Below, in pieces: positions 8,954 through 17,426 of a stretch of DNA of 48,336 nucleotides. Location: the NCBI GenBank assembly GCA_026706025.1, contig JAPOZO010000052.1:1-48336 (forward strand). Reading direction: 5' to 3'. This DNA is from Candidatus Poribacteria bacterium. Its GTDB lineage: Bacteria > Poribacteria > WGA-4E > WGA-3G. Position 1 is the first letter of the stretch. Each line of letters opens with the position of its first letter. Under the pieces are notes generated by a model. The model searched no databases and was not told the DNA's origin. It saw only the letters and a list, made by a program, of their open reading frames with translations. A program made the position numbers and the translations under genes.

Positions 8954-9033
8954 TCTCTGATATATAATTTGATTTGTCGGCGTTCCGATCACACGCCGCG
9001 CAGCAAACAGCAAAGAAAGGGGGAGTTGTAGTA

Positions 9034-10356
9034 GTGGACAAGTCGTACATTAATGTTGGCATCTTAGGCTGGGGTACCGTCGGCACCGGTGTTTCCAAGA
9101 TCCTATTAAATCAGAATACTCTCATTGCCAAAAATAGTGGCATTGAATTACGCCTAAAAAAAATAGTCAAACGGACACTCCCCGCAACGCGAGCGGGCGT
9201 TGAGCTTCCCGCGGACTGCCTGACAACCAATCCAACAGAAGTCGTTGATAATCCAGATATTGATATCGTCGTCGAGTTGATTGGCGGTGTCCCGGAAGCA
9301 CACACGCTCATTAAACGCGCGATCCAAAACGGCAAACATGTCGTCACAGCAAATAAAGCCCTTCTCGCAGAACATGGCGGCGAATTGTTCCAACTCGCTT
9401 CAGAGCATCAAGTGAGTCTCAATTTTGAAGCGAGCACTGCTGGTGGCATCCCAATTATCAAAACGCTCCAAGAAAGCTTCGCAGGCAACCAAATCCACTC
9501 CCTCTACGGCATTGTAAATGGAACTTGTAATTATATTCTAACTGAGATGCATGAACGGAGTGTTGATTTCTCAGACATCCTTAAAGCTGCGCAGGATAAA
9601 GGATATGCCGAAGCCGATCCAACCTTTGACGTTGAAGGTATTGATGCTGCACAGAAACTCATTCTTCTGATTGCCCTTGCCTATCGGAGCAATATCTCGC
9701 TGTCGCAATTTCACGTCGAGGGCATTACCAACATCACGCAAAAAGAGATCCAATATGCGCGCGAACTCGGTTACGTTATTAAACTGCTCGCCATCGCGAA
9801 GTTAAGCGGTGGCAACCGTGTAGAGGCGCGCGTGCACCCGACCCTCGTGCCGGAACGGAGTCTGCTGGCGAACGTCGGCGGCGCATTCAATGCAGTCTGC
9901 GTCATTGGTGACGCGGTCGGTCCCACGCTTTTTTATGGACAGGGCGCGGGTGAGATGCCGACGGCGAGTGCCGTCGTTGCAGACATTATTGACGCGGGAA
10001 AATCCGTGCAACAAGGTATAAGCACCCCCATTTCGCGAGCGTGGCTTGCTGGGGCACAAGCAGAAGTTGATGTGTCTCCGATTGACGATATAGAGACGCG
10101 CTACTACCTCCGTTTTGTAGTTGCGGATCGGCCTGGGGTGCTCGCGAAAATCGGTACCATCCTGGGGAACTGGCAGATTAGCATTGCCTCTGTCATTCAA
10201 AAGGATCCGCACGGTATGGAGACTGTGTCGCTCGTTATGCTGACACACAGCGCGCGGGAAAAGAATATGAAAACCGCACTTGCCGAGATTCGGACGCTTG
10301 AAGCTGTGAAAGGTGACACCCAACTTATTAGAATCGAAGAAGAAGTCGATTTTTAA
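9034..10356 (+). CDS. hom: homoserine dehydrogenase with C-terminal ACT domain
   Basis: A 440-residue NAD(P)-dependent enzyme converting aspartate semialdehyde to homoserine on the threonine/methionine branch. Visible features are a Rossmann fold ([12 protein letters not shown]), the [12 protein letters not shown] and [10 protein letters not shown] motifs, [11 protein letters not shown], and [22 protein letters not shown]-terminal ACT domain follows ([22 protein letters not shown]), which usually mediates threonine feedback. GTG 9034 is chosen because AAGGGGGAG lies eight bases upstream; the frame is open back to a TTG at 8974, but that stretch is not homologous to the family. Confidence 0.95.
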   Translation: MDKSYINVGILGWGTVGTGVSKILLNQNTLIAKNSGIELRLKKIVKRTLPATRAGVELPADCLTTNPTEVVDNPDIDIVVELIGGVPEAHTLIKRAIQNGKHVVTANKALLAEHGGELFQLASEHQVSLNFEASTAGGIPIIKTLQESFAGNQIHSLYGIVNGTCNYILTEMHERSVDFSDILKAAQDKGYAEADPTFDVEGIDAAQKLILLIALAYRSNISLSQFHVEGITNITQKEIQYARELGYVIKLLAIAKLSGGNRVEARVHPTLVPERSLLANVGGAFNAVCVIGDAVGPTLFYGQGAGEMPTASAVVADIIDAGKSVQQGISTPISRAWLAGAQAEVDVSPIDDIETRYYLRFVVADRPGVLAKIGTILGNWQISIASVIQKDPHGMETVSLVMLTHSAREKNMKTALAEIRTLEAVKGDTQLIRIEEEVDF

Positions 10357-10425
10357 TTTTACTAACGACAGCCCGCGTGTTCGCCACCCTTGTATAACAA
10401 GGGAAACCTGAAGACTGCCCGATAG

Positions 10426-10992
10426 ATGCTTGAGGTAAAATTCAACATGAAGGACGGCGTAAGAGACACGTTAGTGTTCGACATGAAAGACCTTCGACAC
10501 GAGGACTTCAAGGCATACGAAGCACTTGTGCCGCCTGCTCCGCTCGGTTTGAATTATGAGGAGGTAGAATTTCTTAACCGCTTGTCCTGTGCAGTCCGTT
10601 TGTTTCGTCAAGGCGACGACAATGTTTATGTGACAGCGGATATTGAAACGAAAATTTTGGTAGAATGCGGACGCTGTATCACGCCGTTTGAGGTGGACAT
10701 AGCAACAGCGTTTGAGCTGCTATTCTCTATCGGTAGCGAATCGTTAGAAGAGAGTGAGGCAGATGAACGATATTATGACGGTGAAACTTTAGATATTTCA
10801 GAAGACGTCCGGCAAGCACTTGTTCTTGAAATACCGGCATGGCCGCTCTGTTCCGAAACATGCGAAGGGTTGTGCCCACAATGTGGTGCGGAACTCAATA
10901 TTAGCGCGTGTTCCTGCGAACCAACGGATGAGGCACCAGCATCTACCTCTAATCCGTTTGCAGTGCTATCAAAAATGCTCGAAAAAAGTTGA
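10426..10992 (+). CDS. DUF177 (YceD-like) protein
   Basis: A 188-residue member of the DUF177/YceD family, which commonly precedes rpmF and is linked to 23S rRNA accumulation. It has the expected two cysteine clusters: CGRCITPFEV in the middle and CSETCEGLCPQCGAELN near the C terminus, probably binding zinc. The rpmF gene follows at 11183, the classical arrangement. ATG 10426 has no strong ribosome binding site; a second Met at codon 8 is an alternative. Confidence 0.88.
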   Translation: MLEVKFNMKDGVRDTLVFDMKDLRHEDFKAYEALVPPAPLGLNYEEVEFLNRLSCAVRLFRQGDDNVYVTADIETKILVECGRCITPFEVDIATAFELLFSIGSESLEESEADERYYDGETLDISEDVRQALVLEIPAWPLCSETCEGLCPQCGAELNISACSCEPTDEAPASTSNPFAVLSKMLEKS

Positions 10993-11049
10993 GACCGTAA
11001 CAGATACAGGACTTACGCAAATTTAGTACGCGATGGTAGATTTTTTAGT

Positions 11050-11095
11050 TTTAAACCCCCTAAATCCCCCTTATCAGGGGGACTTTAAGAGGAAA
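11050..11095. repeat. hairpin repeat 'cccctaaatcccccttatcaggggga'
   Basis: tcccccttatcaggggga forms a compact hairpin between the DUF177 and rpmF genes. It has the look of a dispersed repeat. It may also act as a leaky terminator or processing site that separates rpmF expression from DUF177. Confidence 0.45.
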
Positions 11096-11182
11096 TGCGT
11101 AGGTTCTAAAGTACATAGAATTGTGGGAATGAACTTCAGCTTGCGACGACCAGGACCACAAAGAATTGTAAGGAGATAACTG

Positions 11183-11368
11183 ATGGCGCATCCAAAACGG
11201 AAAACGTCAAAATCGAAAAAAAGAATGCGGCGGAGCCATAACGCGCTCTACGATAAAACCATAAGCGTCTGTTCATATTGCGGAGACATGATCGTATCTC
11301 ATCGTGTCTGCTCCGGGTGTGGACATTATAACGGACGCCCTGTGCTAAAATCCACTGACGAGGCGTAG
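11183..11368 (+). CDS. rpmF: 50S ribosomal protein L32
   Basis: A 61-residue L32: MAHPKRKTSKSKKRMRRSHN at the N terminus, then a zinc-ribbon with CSYCG and CSGCG. AAGGAG precedes ATG. It sits between DUF177 and fabH, as in many bacteria, but plsX, normally between rpmF and fabH, is absent. Confidence 0.97.
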   Translation: MAHPKRKTSKSKKRMRRSHNALYDKTISVCSYCGDMIVSHRVCSGCGHYNGRPVLKSTDEA

Positions 11369-11466
11369 ATAAAGGGTCGGTGAGAAAAACCGATGGGATT
11401 TCCACAGCAGCAAGTCTCGGCTTGCAAATAAGGATTTACAACGCCAAAAACGCCAAGAGAGACATA

Positions 11467-12462
11467 ATGACGCAACTTCGACATGCAACTATCACAGGAA
11501 CAGGTTCTTACCTCCCTGAACAGATTGTCACCAACTTTGATCTTGAGAAAATGGTGGATACGACTGACGAATGGATTCGTCAACGCACAGGCATTGCCGA
11601 ACGCCGCATCGCTGAAGACGAAGTCGCTACATCAGATCTCTGTGTCCATGCCGCACGCTGGGCGATTAAAAATGCGAATATTGATCCACTTGACATCGAG
11701 ATGATTCTCGTTGCTACCGTGACACCTGACACGTTTTTCCCGTCAACAGCGTGCTATGTCCAGAAAGGCATCGGCGCGAAGAACGCCGCCGCGATGGATT
11801 TATCTGCTGCGTGTGCGGGGTTCCTTTATGGACTGGATTTAGCCGATGGCATGATTAAATCTGGACGCTATAATACCATTCTGGTCATCGGTGGTGAAAT
11901 TTTTAACAAAATCGTCGACTGGAATGATAGAAGCACATGTGTCCTCTTTGGAGATGGTGCGGGTGCTGCGATAGTTCAAGCTACAGATGAACCGAAAGGG
12001 ATCCTTGCATCTTATATCGGGTCCGATGGAGACTATGCTGATATCGATCTCCTCGGCATCCCGGCAGGCGGCTCCAGAATGCCGATCACAGCGGAAGCGA
12101 TCGCCCAAAAGCGGGACAAACTTCAGATGAACGGTCGAGAAGTCTTTAAACTCGGGGTGCGACTTATGCCCGAAGCCGCGCAGTGCGTTCTACGTGAAGC
12201 AAATGTCAGTATTGATGAAATTGACCTGTTGATTCCGCATCAAGCGAACTTGCGCATTATTGAGGCAGTCGGCGATAGGCTCGGTGTGCCGAGAGAGAAG
12301 GTCTATGTTAACGTTGATAAATATGGTAATACCTCCGCAGCAACGGTGATTATCGCTTTGGATGAGGCAATTCGCGAAGGGCGTGCAAAGCCAGGTGATC
12401 TACTTCTGTTTGTGACTTTTGGCGCGGGTTTAACATGGGGAAGCACACTCTTACGGTTATAG
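11467..12462 (+). CDS. fabH: beta-ketoacyl-ACP synthase III
   Basis: A 331-residue initiating condensing enzyme of type II fatty acid synthesis, joining acetyl-CoA and malonyl-ACP. The triad is Cys116 (DLSAACAGF), His258 (PHQAN) and Asn288 (YGNTSAA). The N-terminal GTGSYLPEQIVTNFDLEK and DEWIRQRTGIAERRIA motifs are typical. ATG 11467 is chosen; the frame continues upstream to 11380, but AAGAGAG precedes 11467 and homology begins there. It starts 98 bases after rpmF. Confidence 0.96.
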   Translation: MTQLRHATITGTGSYLPEQIVTNFDLEKMVDTTDEWIRQRTGIAERRIAEDEVATSDLCVHAARWAIKNANIDPLDIEMILVATVTPDTFFPSTACYVQKGIGAKNAAAMDLSAACAGFLYGLDLADGMIKSGRYNTILVIGGEIFNKIVDWNDRSTCVLFGDGAGAAIVQATDEPKGILASYIGSDGDYADIDLLGIPAGGSRMPITAEAIAQKRDKLQMNGREVFKLGVRLMPEAAQCVLREANVSIDEIDLLIPHQANLRIIEAVGDRLGVPREKVYVNVDKYGNTSAATVIIALDEAIREGRAKPGDLLLFVTFGAGLTWGSTLLRL

Positions 12463-12592
12463 CCATCAGCAATTAGCCATCAGCGATCAGTTTCAAGAGG
12501 TTTTTGTTTAATAATCCCTCTTCTTGCCGATAGCCGATGGTTTCCGATTGCTGAAAGCCAATTTACCGAAAGCCGATAGCCATTCATCAAAA
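12463..12592. repeat. dispersed 'agccatcagcgatcag' inverted repeat
   Basis: A left arm (agccatcagcaattagccatcagcgatcag) and right arm (gccgatagccgatggtttccgattgctg) flank an 'aagaggtttttgtttaataatccctctt' core. The same core occurs at 14350-14365, 15210-15235 and 29015-29030. It sits between fabH and fabD without interrupting either gene. Confidence 0.6.
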
Positions 12593-12596
12593 GACA

Positions 12597-13535
12597 ATGA
12601 CACAATTGGCATTCATTTTTCCAGGACAAGGTTCACAACAGGTAGGCATGGGGGCGGCATTGGCGCGAGCCTATCCAATTGCCAACGCTATTTTTCAGGA
12701 AGCTGACGCAGCCCTTGGACGTGGCTTGAGTCAACTCTGTTTTGAGGGACCGGAAGATGCCTTAAAACAGACCGAAAATACACAACTGGCGATTCTAACT
12801 TGTAGTGTTGCGACGTTGCAAATCCTAAAGGAATTCGGTATCACACCGACCGCTGTCGCTGGGCATAGTTTAGGTGAGTATTCTGCACTCGTAGCGGCAG
12901 GCGTTCTCGAATTCGCCGATGCCTTGCGCTTGGTAGACGCACGCGCGCGTCTCATGGCGGAAGCCGGGGAGACACAACAAGGCACTATGGCGGCAATCCT
13001 TGGAATGGAAAATGAGCAATTGCAACAACTCTGTGCCACCGCTGAAGGAACTGTAAATATTGCCAATTACAACTGTCCGGGTCAATTGGTAATTTCTGGC
13101 GAAGTAGATGCTATCAATCATGTCATCTCGCTTGCCAAAGTTGAGATTGGTGAGCGACGGTGTCGCCCTTTGCCAGTGAGTGGCGCGTTTCACTCGCCAT
13201 TGATGGTACCGGCACAACAAAAATTCAAATCCGTGCTTGATACAATAACGTTGCATCCGCCACAGGTTGACATTGTAATGAACGTAACCGGTGAGTTTGC
13301 AACAGATGCGGAGAATATTAGAGACCTTCTCTTTGAACAGATAATACAACCCGTACAGTGGGAAAAGACAGTACACACTATAAGAAATACAGGTATCACA
13401 GGGTTTATAGAGGTTGGTCCAGGGAAGATATTGTCCGGCTTAGTGAAACGAACACTTTCGGACAGCAATGCCTTGAATGTTGAAGACCCTAAGACGCTCT
13501 CCGTCGTAACAGATGAACATGGAAATAGTGGATAA
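12597..13535 (+). CDS. fabD: malonyl-CoA:ACP transacylase
   Basis: A 312-residue enzyme that loads malonyl onto ACP. It shows FIFPGQGSQQVGMG at 7-19, nucleophile Ser91 in AGHSLGEYSAL, His199 in SGAFHSPLM, and the C-terminal VGPGKILSGLVKR. The ribosome binding site is weak. Its 3' end overlaps the first codons of fabG by 23 bases, suggesting translational coupling. Confidence 0.96.
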   Translation: MTQLAFIFPGQGSQQVGMGAALARAYPIANAIFQEADAALGRGLSQLCFEGPEDALKQTENTQLAILTCSVATLQILKEFGITPTAVAGHSLGEYSALVAAGVLEFADALRLVDARARLMAEAGETQQGTMAAILGMENEQLQQLCATAEGTVNIANYNCPGQLVISGEVDAINHVISLAKVEIGERRCRPLPVSGAFHSPLMVPAQQKFKSVLDTITLHPPQVDIVMNVTGEFATDAENIRDLLFEQIIQPVQWEKTVHTIRNTGITGFIEVGPGKILSGLVKRTLSDSNALNVEDPKTLSVVTDEHGNSG

Positions 13536-14313
13536 AATGGATGTAACAACAGAACAGAATGTTTTTAGGGAAGATCTACTGAGTGGCAAAACGGCTATTG
13601 TTACAGGTGCGTCACGTGGCATTGGTGCGGCAATTGCGGAGAGACTCTGCGAAGCCGGTGCGAACGTCGTTCTCTGTTCGCGTTCTGCCGAGTCAGTCGC
13701 ACAGATCGCTGAAACACTGCGGGACAAAGGCTACCGTACGCATTCAATGGCTGCTGACATCTCTGAAAAGGCTGATGTTGAAGCACTTATTGAAAAAACG
13801 ATGGATCAGTTTTCGCGAATCGACATTCTTGTGAACAACGCAGGGATTACCCGCGACATGTTGCTCATGCGTCTCAAAGATGAGGACTGGGACGCTGTTC
13901 TACAGACGAATTTGACAGGTACGATGTACTGTACTCGTGCGGTCCTGCGTCCGATGATCCGTCAGAGAAGCGGACGCATCATCAACATTTCATCGGTTGT
14001 TGGACTTGTAGGAAACCCAGGACAAGCGAATTATGCTGCCGCGAAAGCAGGCATCATAGGTTTCACAAAAGCTACAGCAAAAGAGGTCAGCACCCGCGGT
14101 ATCACTGTGAACGCTATCGCCCCTGGTTTTATCACAACAGATATGACAGCAGAAATATCGGAAGCGCATCAGAAACAACTACTTGAACTCATCCCGCTAC
14201 GGGAGTTTGGGCATCCAGGAGATGTGGCAGACGCTGTCTGTTTTTTAGCATCGGATGCTGCGCGCTATATCACCGGTCAAACCCTTCAGGTTGACGGTGG
14301 CATGGTGATGTAA
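13513..14313 (+). CDS. fabG: 3-oxoacyl-ACP reductase
   Basis: A 266-residue NADPH-dependent short-chain dehydrogenase for the first reduction of the elongation cycle. It has the cofactor motif TGASRGIG (31-38), NNAG (108-111), the catalytic Ser161, Tyr174 and Lys178 (INISSVVGLVGNPGQANYAAAKAG) and the C-terminal TGQTLQVDGGMVM. Several starts are possible (ATG 13513, 13519 or 13537). Homology to the family begins near residue 24, so the exact start is uncertain. Confidence 0.95.
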   Translation: MNMEIVDKMDVTTEQNVFREDLLSGKTAIVTGASRGIGAAIAERLCEAGANVVLCSRSAESVAQIAETLRDKGYRTHSMAADISEKADVEALIEKTMDQFSRIDILVNNAGITRDMLLMRLKDEDWDAVLQTNLTGTMYCTRAVLRPMIRQRSGRIINISSVVGLVGNPGQANYAAAKAGIIGFTKATAKEVSTRGITVNAIAPGFITTDMTAEISEAHQKQLLELIPLREFGHPGDVADAVCFLASDAARYITGQTLQVDGGMVM

Positions 14314-14315
14314 TT

Positions 14316-14580
14316 CAGAAGTTGTCAGTTAACAGTTAACAGTCTCCAGTTAAAGAGGTTTCTTGTGGCGGTGCGAGAGAACGTCTCTGACACAATGTCT
14401 TAACCGAAAACCGATGCCTGACGACTATTATAGTAGATCCCGTAATTACTTGGACACTTGCCTCGTTATGTGAATGTGTATGTTGTGGAGGCACAGGGAA
14501 CCAACGGTCTCCTATGCTACAAGTGTAAACTTATTTGCAGATTTTACTATAAAACTGACAACTGACAACTGTAAACTTTA
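14316..14580. repeat. composite intergenic repeat between fabG and acpP
   Basis: The 290-base gap has no gene. It begins with 'cagttaacagttaacag' and ends with 'aactgacaactgacaactg', the inverted arms of the dispersed repeat family. In between, 14486-14515 (cacagggaaccaacggtctcctatgctac) belongs to the 'cacaggctaacagcctatg' family seen at 24316 and 26731. Confidence 0.55.
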
Positions 14581-14603
14581 AAAAGGAGATCAGAGAAACG
14601 CTT

Positions 14604-14837
14604 ATGGCAACAAACCAAGCACGCCTTATTGAAATTATCGCGAAACAACTCGGTGTTGATGAAGATAACGTCACTCCAGATGCCTCCTTCATGGAAGACT
14701 TGGGTGCTGACTCACTTGATACCGTTGAATTGGTCATGGCACTTGAAGAGGAATTCGACATCGAAATTCCGGACAGTGATGCGGAGAAGATTCAGACCGT
14801 TCAAGATGCTTTGAGTTACCTTGACGAACACGTGTAG
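14604..14837 (+). CDS. acpP: acyl carrier protein, copy 1
   Basis: A 77-residue ACP. The 4'-phosphopantetheine attachment serine is Ser37 in [18 protein letters not shown]. The protein is acidic, as expected, and ends in YLDEHV. GGAG lies 15 bases before ATG, a rather long spacing. It is the first of two tandem ACP genes in the fab cluster. Confidence 0.97.
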   Translation: MATNQARLIEIIAKQLGVDEDNVTPDASFMEDLGADSLDTVELVMALEEEFDIEIPDSDAEKIQTVQDALSYLDEHV

Positions 14838-14947
14838 GTTAAGCCCTATTGAGGGCGCGTAGTGGTAAACTATTAGCCCTTTTGGTGCGCGCTTAGACGC
14901 GTTACCAAGCGCGCCTGCAACGCAAAAAGAAAATCAGAGAAATCCTT

Positions 14948-15181
14948 ATGGCAACAAATCAAGAACGCCTCATCGAAATTATCGCTGAACAACTTGACGT
15001 TGGCGAAGATAACGTCACCCCAGATGCTTCCTTCACGGATGACTTGGGGGCTGACTCACTCGATATTGTTGAATTGGTCATGGTACTTGAAGAGGAATTC
15101 GATATCGAAATTCCTGACAGTGATGCGGAAAAGATTCAGACCGTTCAAGATGCCGTGAGTTACCTTGACGAACATGTATAG
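14948..15181 (+). CDS. acyl carrier protein, copy 2 (tandem duplicate)
   Basis: A 77-residue ACP identical to copy 1 at 68 of 77 positions. The differences are at residues 6, 14, 17, 19, 30, 31, 40, 46 and 70. Ser37 and the surrounding GADSLD are kept; residue 40 changes from Thr to Ile beside the prosthetic group site. The bases before the start (cagagaaatccttATG) closely match those of copy 1, so leader and gene were duplicated together. The 110-base spacer has no other gene. Confidence 0.96.
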   Translation: MATNQERLIEIIAEQLDVGEDNVTPDASFTDDLGADSLDIVELVMVLEEEFDIEIPDSDAEKIQTVQDAVSYLDEHV

Positions 15182-15300
15182 ATTTTAGTTATCAGTTATC
15201 AGTTGTCAGTTAAGAGGTGCTCGTTTAATAACGCTCTCTTTTAACTGATAACCGATGACTGACAGCCTGCGTAGCAGGCGAACCTATAACTATTTAATAA
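15182..15300. repeat. dispersed 'cagttatcagttgtcag' inverted repeat
   Basis: Left arm 'atcagttatcagttgtcagttaagag' and right arm 'ctcttttaactgataaccgatgactgac' form a long imperfect hairpin between the second ACP gene and fabF. Confidence 0.6.
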
Positions 15301-15315
15301 AAAAGGATCGGTCTC

Positions 15316-16554
15316 GTGGAGCGTGTAGTTATTACAGGAATCGGCGTTGTCAATGCGATTGGCAACACGAAAGAAGAATATTGGGATGCGCTTGCCAGCG
15401 GTAAAAACGGAATCGGACCTTTAACGTATTTTGATGCCTCTGAGCACCGCACCCAAATCGCCGGAGAGGTAAAGAATTTTCAGGCGGAACAGTACATGGA
15501 TCGCCGAGCGGCATCCAGGCTGCCCCTTTTTATTCAATACGCGCTTGCGGCTTCAATCATGGCGCATAAAGATGCCGGTTTGGAACTCGATAAAGTTGAT
15601 CCTTACCGTGCCGGGGTTCATATCGGCTCTGGGATCGGTGGCATCGGTGTCCTTGAAGATAACGCAAAAACGCTTGCTGAAAAGGGCGCCAAACGCGTAA
15701 GCCCATTTCTTGTGCCGTACATGATTCCTAATATGGCGGCAGGGCAAATTTCTATTCAATTTAACCTCAAAGGTCCCAATTCTACGTCCGTCACCGCTTG
15801 TGCGAGTGCGAACCACTCTATGGGAGATTCGTTTCGTATCATTCAGCGCGGTGAAGCGGATGTAATGTTCACCGGTGGCACGGAATCGGCGATTACACCG
15901 TTAGCTTTTGCTGGGTTCTGTTCAATGCGCGCGATGTCAGCAAGAAACGATGCGCCTGAACGCGCCTCGCGCCCCTTTACGAAAGACAGGGACGGTTTTG
16001 TTATGGGCGACGGCGGCGGCGTACTCATCTTTGAATCGCTATCGCACGCCAAAAAGCGAGGTGCCCATATCTATGCGGAAATAATTGGCTATGGCGTAAC
16101 GTCAGATGCCCATGATATGGTAAGCCCACCTGAAAACGGCGAAGGTGCAGCGAAAGCAATGGCATTCGCACTTCAGGATGCTGAATTGCCGTTAGATGCT
16201 ATTGATTATATCAATGCACACGGCACCTCTACACCGATCGGTGATATTGCTGAAACGAGTGCAATTAAAACCGTGTTCGGCGAACAGGCGTATAAAATCC
16301 CTATTAGTTCTACCAAATCGATGGTGGGTCATCTGCTCGGTGCTGCGGGTGCTGTGGAACTCATCGCCTGTTTAGCTGCGATGGAGAAAGGTTATTTGCC
16401 ACCGACGATCAACTACGATATGCCAGACGAGGCTTGCGACCTGGACTACGTCCCGAATGAGAGTCGTGATGCGAAGATTGAGGTTGCACTCTCCAACGCG
16501 TTCGGCTTCGGTGGACACAACACTTCTATTGCCATCCGTAAGTTCACAGCTTAA
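15316..16554 (+). CDS. fabF: beta-ketoacyl-ACP synthase II
   Basis: A 412-residue elongating condensing enzyme. The catalytic triad is Cys162 ([10 protein letters not shown]), His302 ([12 protein letters not shown]) and His339 ([14 protein letters not shown]). It ends with the family's [10 protein letters not shown] motif. The start is GTG 15316 with AAAAGGA nine bases upstream. It ends four bases before a HicB-like gene. Confidence 0.96.
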   Translation: MERVVITGIGVVNAIGNTKEEYWDALASGKNGIGPLTYFDASEHRTQIAGEVKNFQAEQYMDRRAASRLPLFIQYALAASIMAHKDAGLELDKVDPYRAGVHIGSGIGGIGVLEDNAKTLAEKGAKRVSPFLVPYMIPNMAAGQISIQFNLKGPNSTSVTACASANHSMGDSFRIIQRGEADVMFTGGTESAITPLAFAGFCSMRAMSARNDAPERASRPFTKDRDGFVMGDGGGVLIFESLSHAKKRGAHIYAEIIGYGVTSDAHDMVSPPENGEGAAKAMAFALQDAELPLDAIDYINAHGTSTPIGDIAETSAIKTVFGEQAYKIPISSTKSMVGHLLGAAGAVELIACLAAMEKGYLPPTINYDMPDEACDLDYVPNESRDAKIEVALSNAFGFGGHNTSIAIRKFTA

Positions 16555-16558
16555 AAAA

Positions 16559-16735
16559 ATGAGCGAAAGCGCAAAATATATCAAAATTGTCGAATGGTCA
16601 GATGAGGATGAATGTTTCATCGGATATTGTCCGGGAATTATCGGGCCGTGTTGCCACGGCGATAACGAAATAGAAGTTTTCGGACAATTATGTGAGATCG
16701 TTGACGAGTTGTTAGCACACGCCGAAAAAAAATAA
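16559..16735 (+). CDS. HicB-like small protein
   Basis: A 58-residue protein with the partial RNase-H-like fold of HicB antitoxins: YIKIVEWSDEDECFIGYCPGIIG, then HGDNEIEVFGQLCEIVDELL. The C-terminal DNA-binding domain of full HicB proteins is missing, and no HicA-like toxin gene is adjacent. ATG 16559 lies four bases after the fabF stop and has no ribosome binding site of its own, so it may rely on translational coupling. Function is not known. Confidence 0.7.
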   Translation: MSESAKYIKIVEWSDEDECFIGYCPGIIGPCCHGDNEIEVFGQLCEIVDELLAHAEKK

Positions 16736-16854
16736 ACCTCTTCCACAGCCGACTGTCGGTAGGAATCTTGAGGAACTTTTATTGAGTGCCTAATCAGTTT
16801 GTGGCATTCACGAATCGCCGGGGTGCAGCCATGTTGCTACCAACTGCAAACGCT

Positions 16855-17370
16855 ATGTACTCAGTCTACATTGGCTTCGGAAGCAATATCGGCGACCGAC
16901 TGGCGCATATCCAGAACGCTATTCACGCCTTATCGAAAACGGAGGGAATCACTTTACAAAAGATTTCCTCCGTTTATAAAACCGACCCCGTAGGATATGA
17001 AGCACAAGCTCAATTTCTGAACGGTGTCGCTGCCATTCAAACCAACCTCCCTCCGCTATCCTTACTACACACCTTGAAAAACATCGAAATGGCTATTGGT
17101 AGACAACACCGCATCCGCTGGGGTCCAAGAGAAATTGACTTGGACATATTAATCTATGGAGATTTGCGTCTCCAGACGGAGAAACTCGTCATTCCTCACC
17201 CAGAGATGCATCATCGCCGTTTTGTGCTGGTTCCATTAGCTGAGATTGCCCCGGATGTCGTGCATCCAATTTTCCAAGAAACCATCCAAACCTTGCTTGA
17301 ACGTCTTGAGGATGATAAGTCCGTGTCTGAATTAGGATCCATAGGGTTATTTGAAACCTGTTTCTTATAG
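16855..17370 (+). CDS. folK: 2-amino-4-hydroxy-6-hydroxymethyldihydropteridine pyrophosphokinase
   Basis: A 171-residue HPPK for folate synthesis, transferring pyrophosphate from ATP to the pterin alcohol. It has [41 protein letters not shown], and the metal-binding core [15 protein letters not shown] followed by [21 protein letters not shown]. The start is uncertain: family homology begins at ATG 16855, ATG 16831 is preceded by GGGGTG, and a GTG at 16786 is preceded by GAGGA. No other folate gene is visible nearby. Confidence 0.93.
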   Translation: MYSVYIGFGSNIGDRLAHIQNAIHALSKTEGITLQKISSVYKTDPVGYEAQAQFLNGVAAIQTNLPPLSLLHTLKNIEMAIGRQHRIRWGPREIDLDILIYGDLRLQTEKLVIPHPEMHHRRFVLVPLAEIAPDVVHPIFQETIQTLLERLEDDKSVSELGSIGLFETCFL

Positions 17371-17387
17371 ACGTTTACGCCGCAATC

Positions 17388-17396
17388 TGATATAAT
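17388..17396 (+). promoter_or_regulatory. extended -10 element
   Basis: TGATATAAT is a perfect extended -10 (TGnTATAAT), 31 bases before the AAA protein gene. There is no clear -35. Confidence 0.45.
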
Positions 17397-17426
17397 TTTT
17401 CCAATCACCTAAAGGAGCGTAGAAAA

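Noticed and set aside
16457-16558. Upstream extension of the HicB-like gene
   Set aside because: It is the fabF coding sequence in another frame; the HicB pattern begins at 16559.
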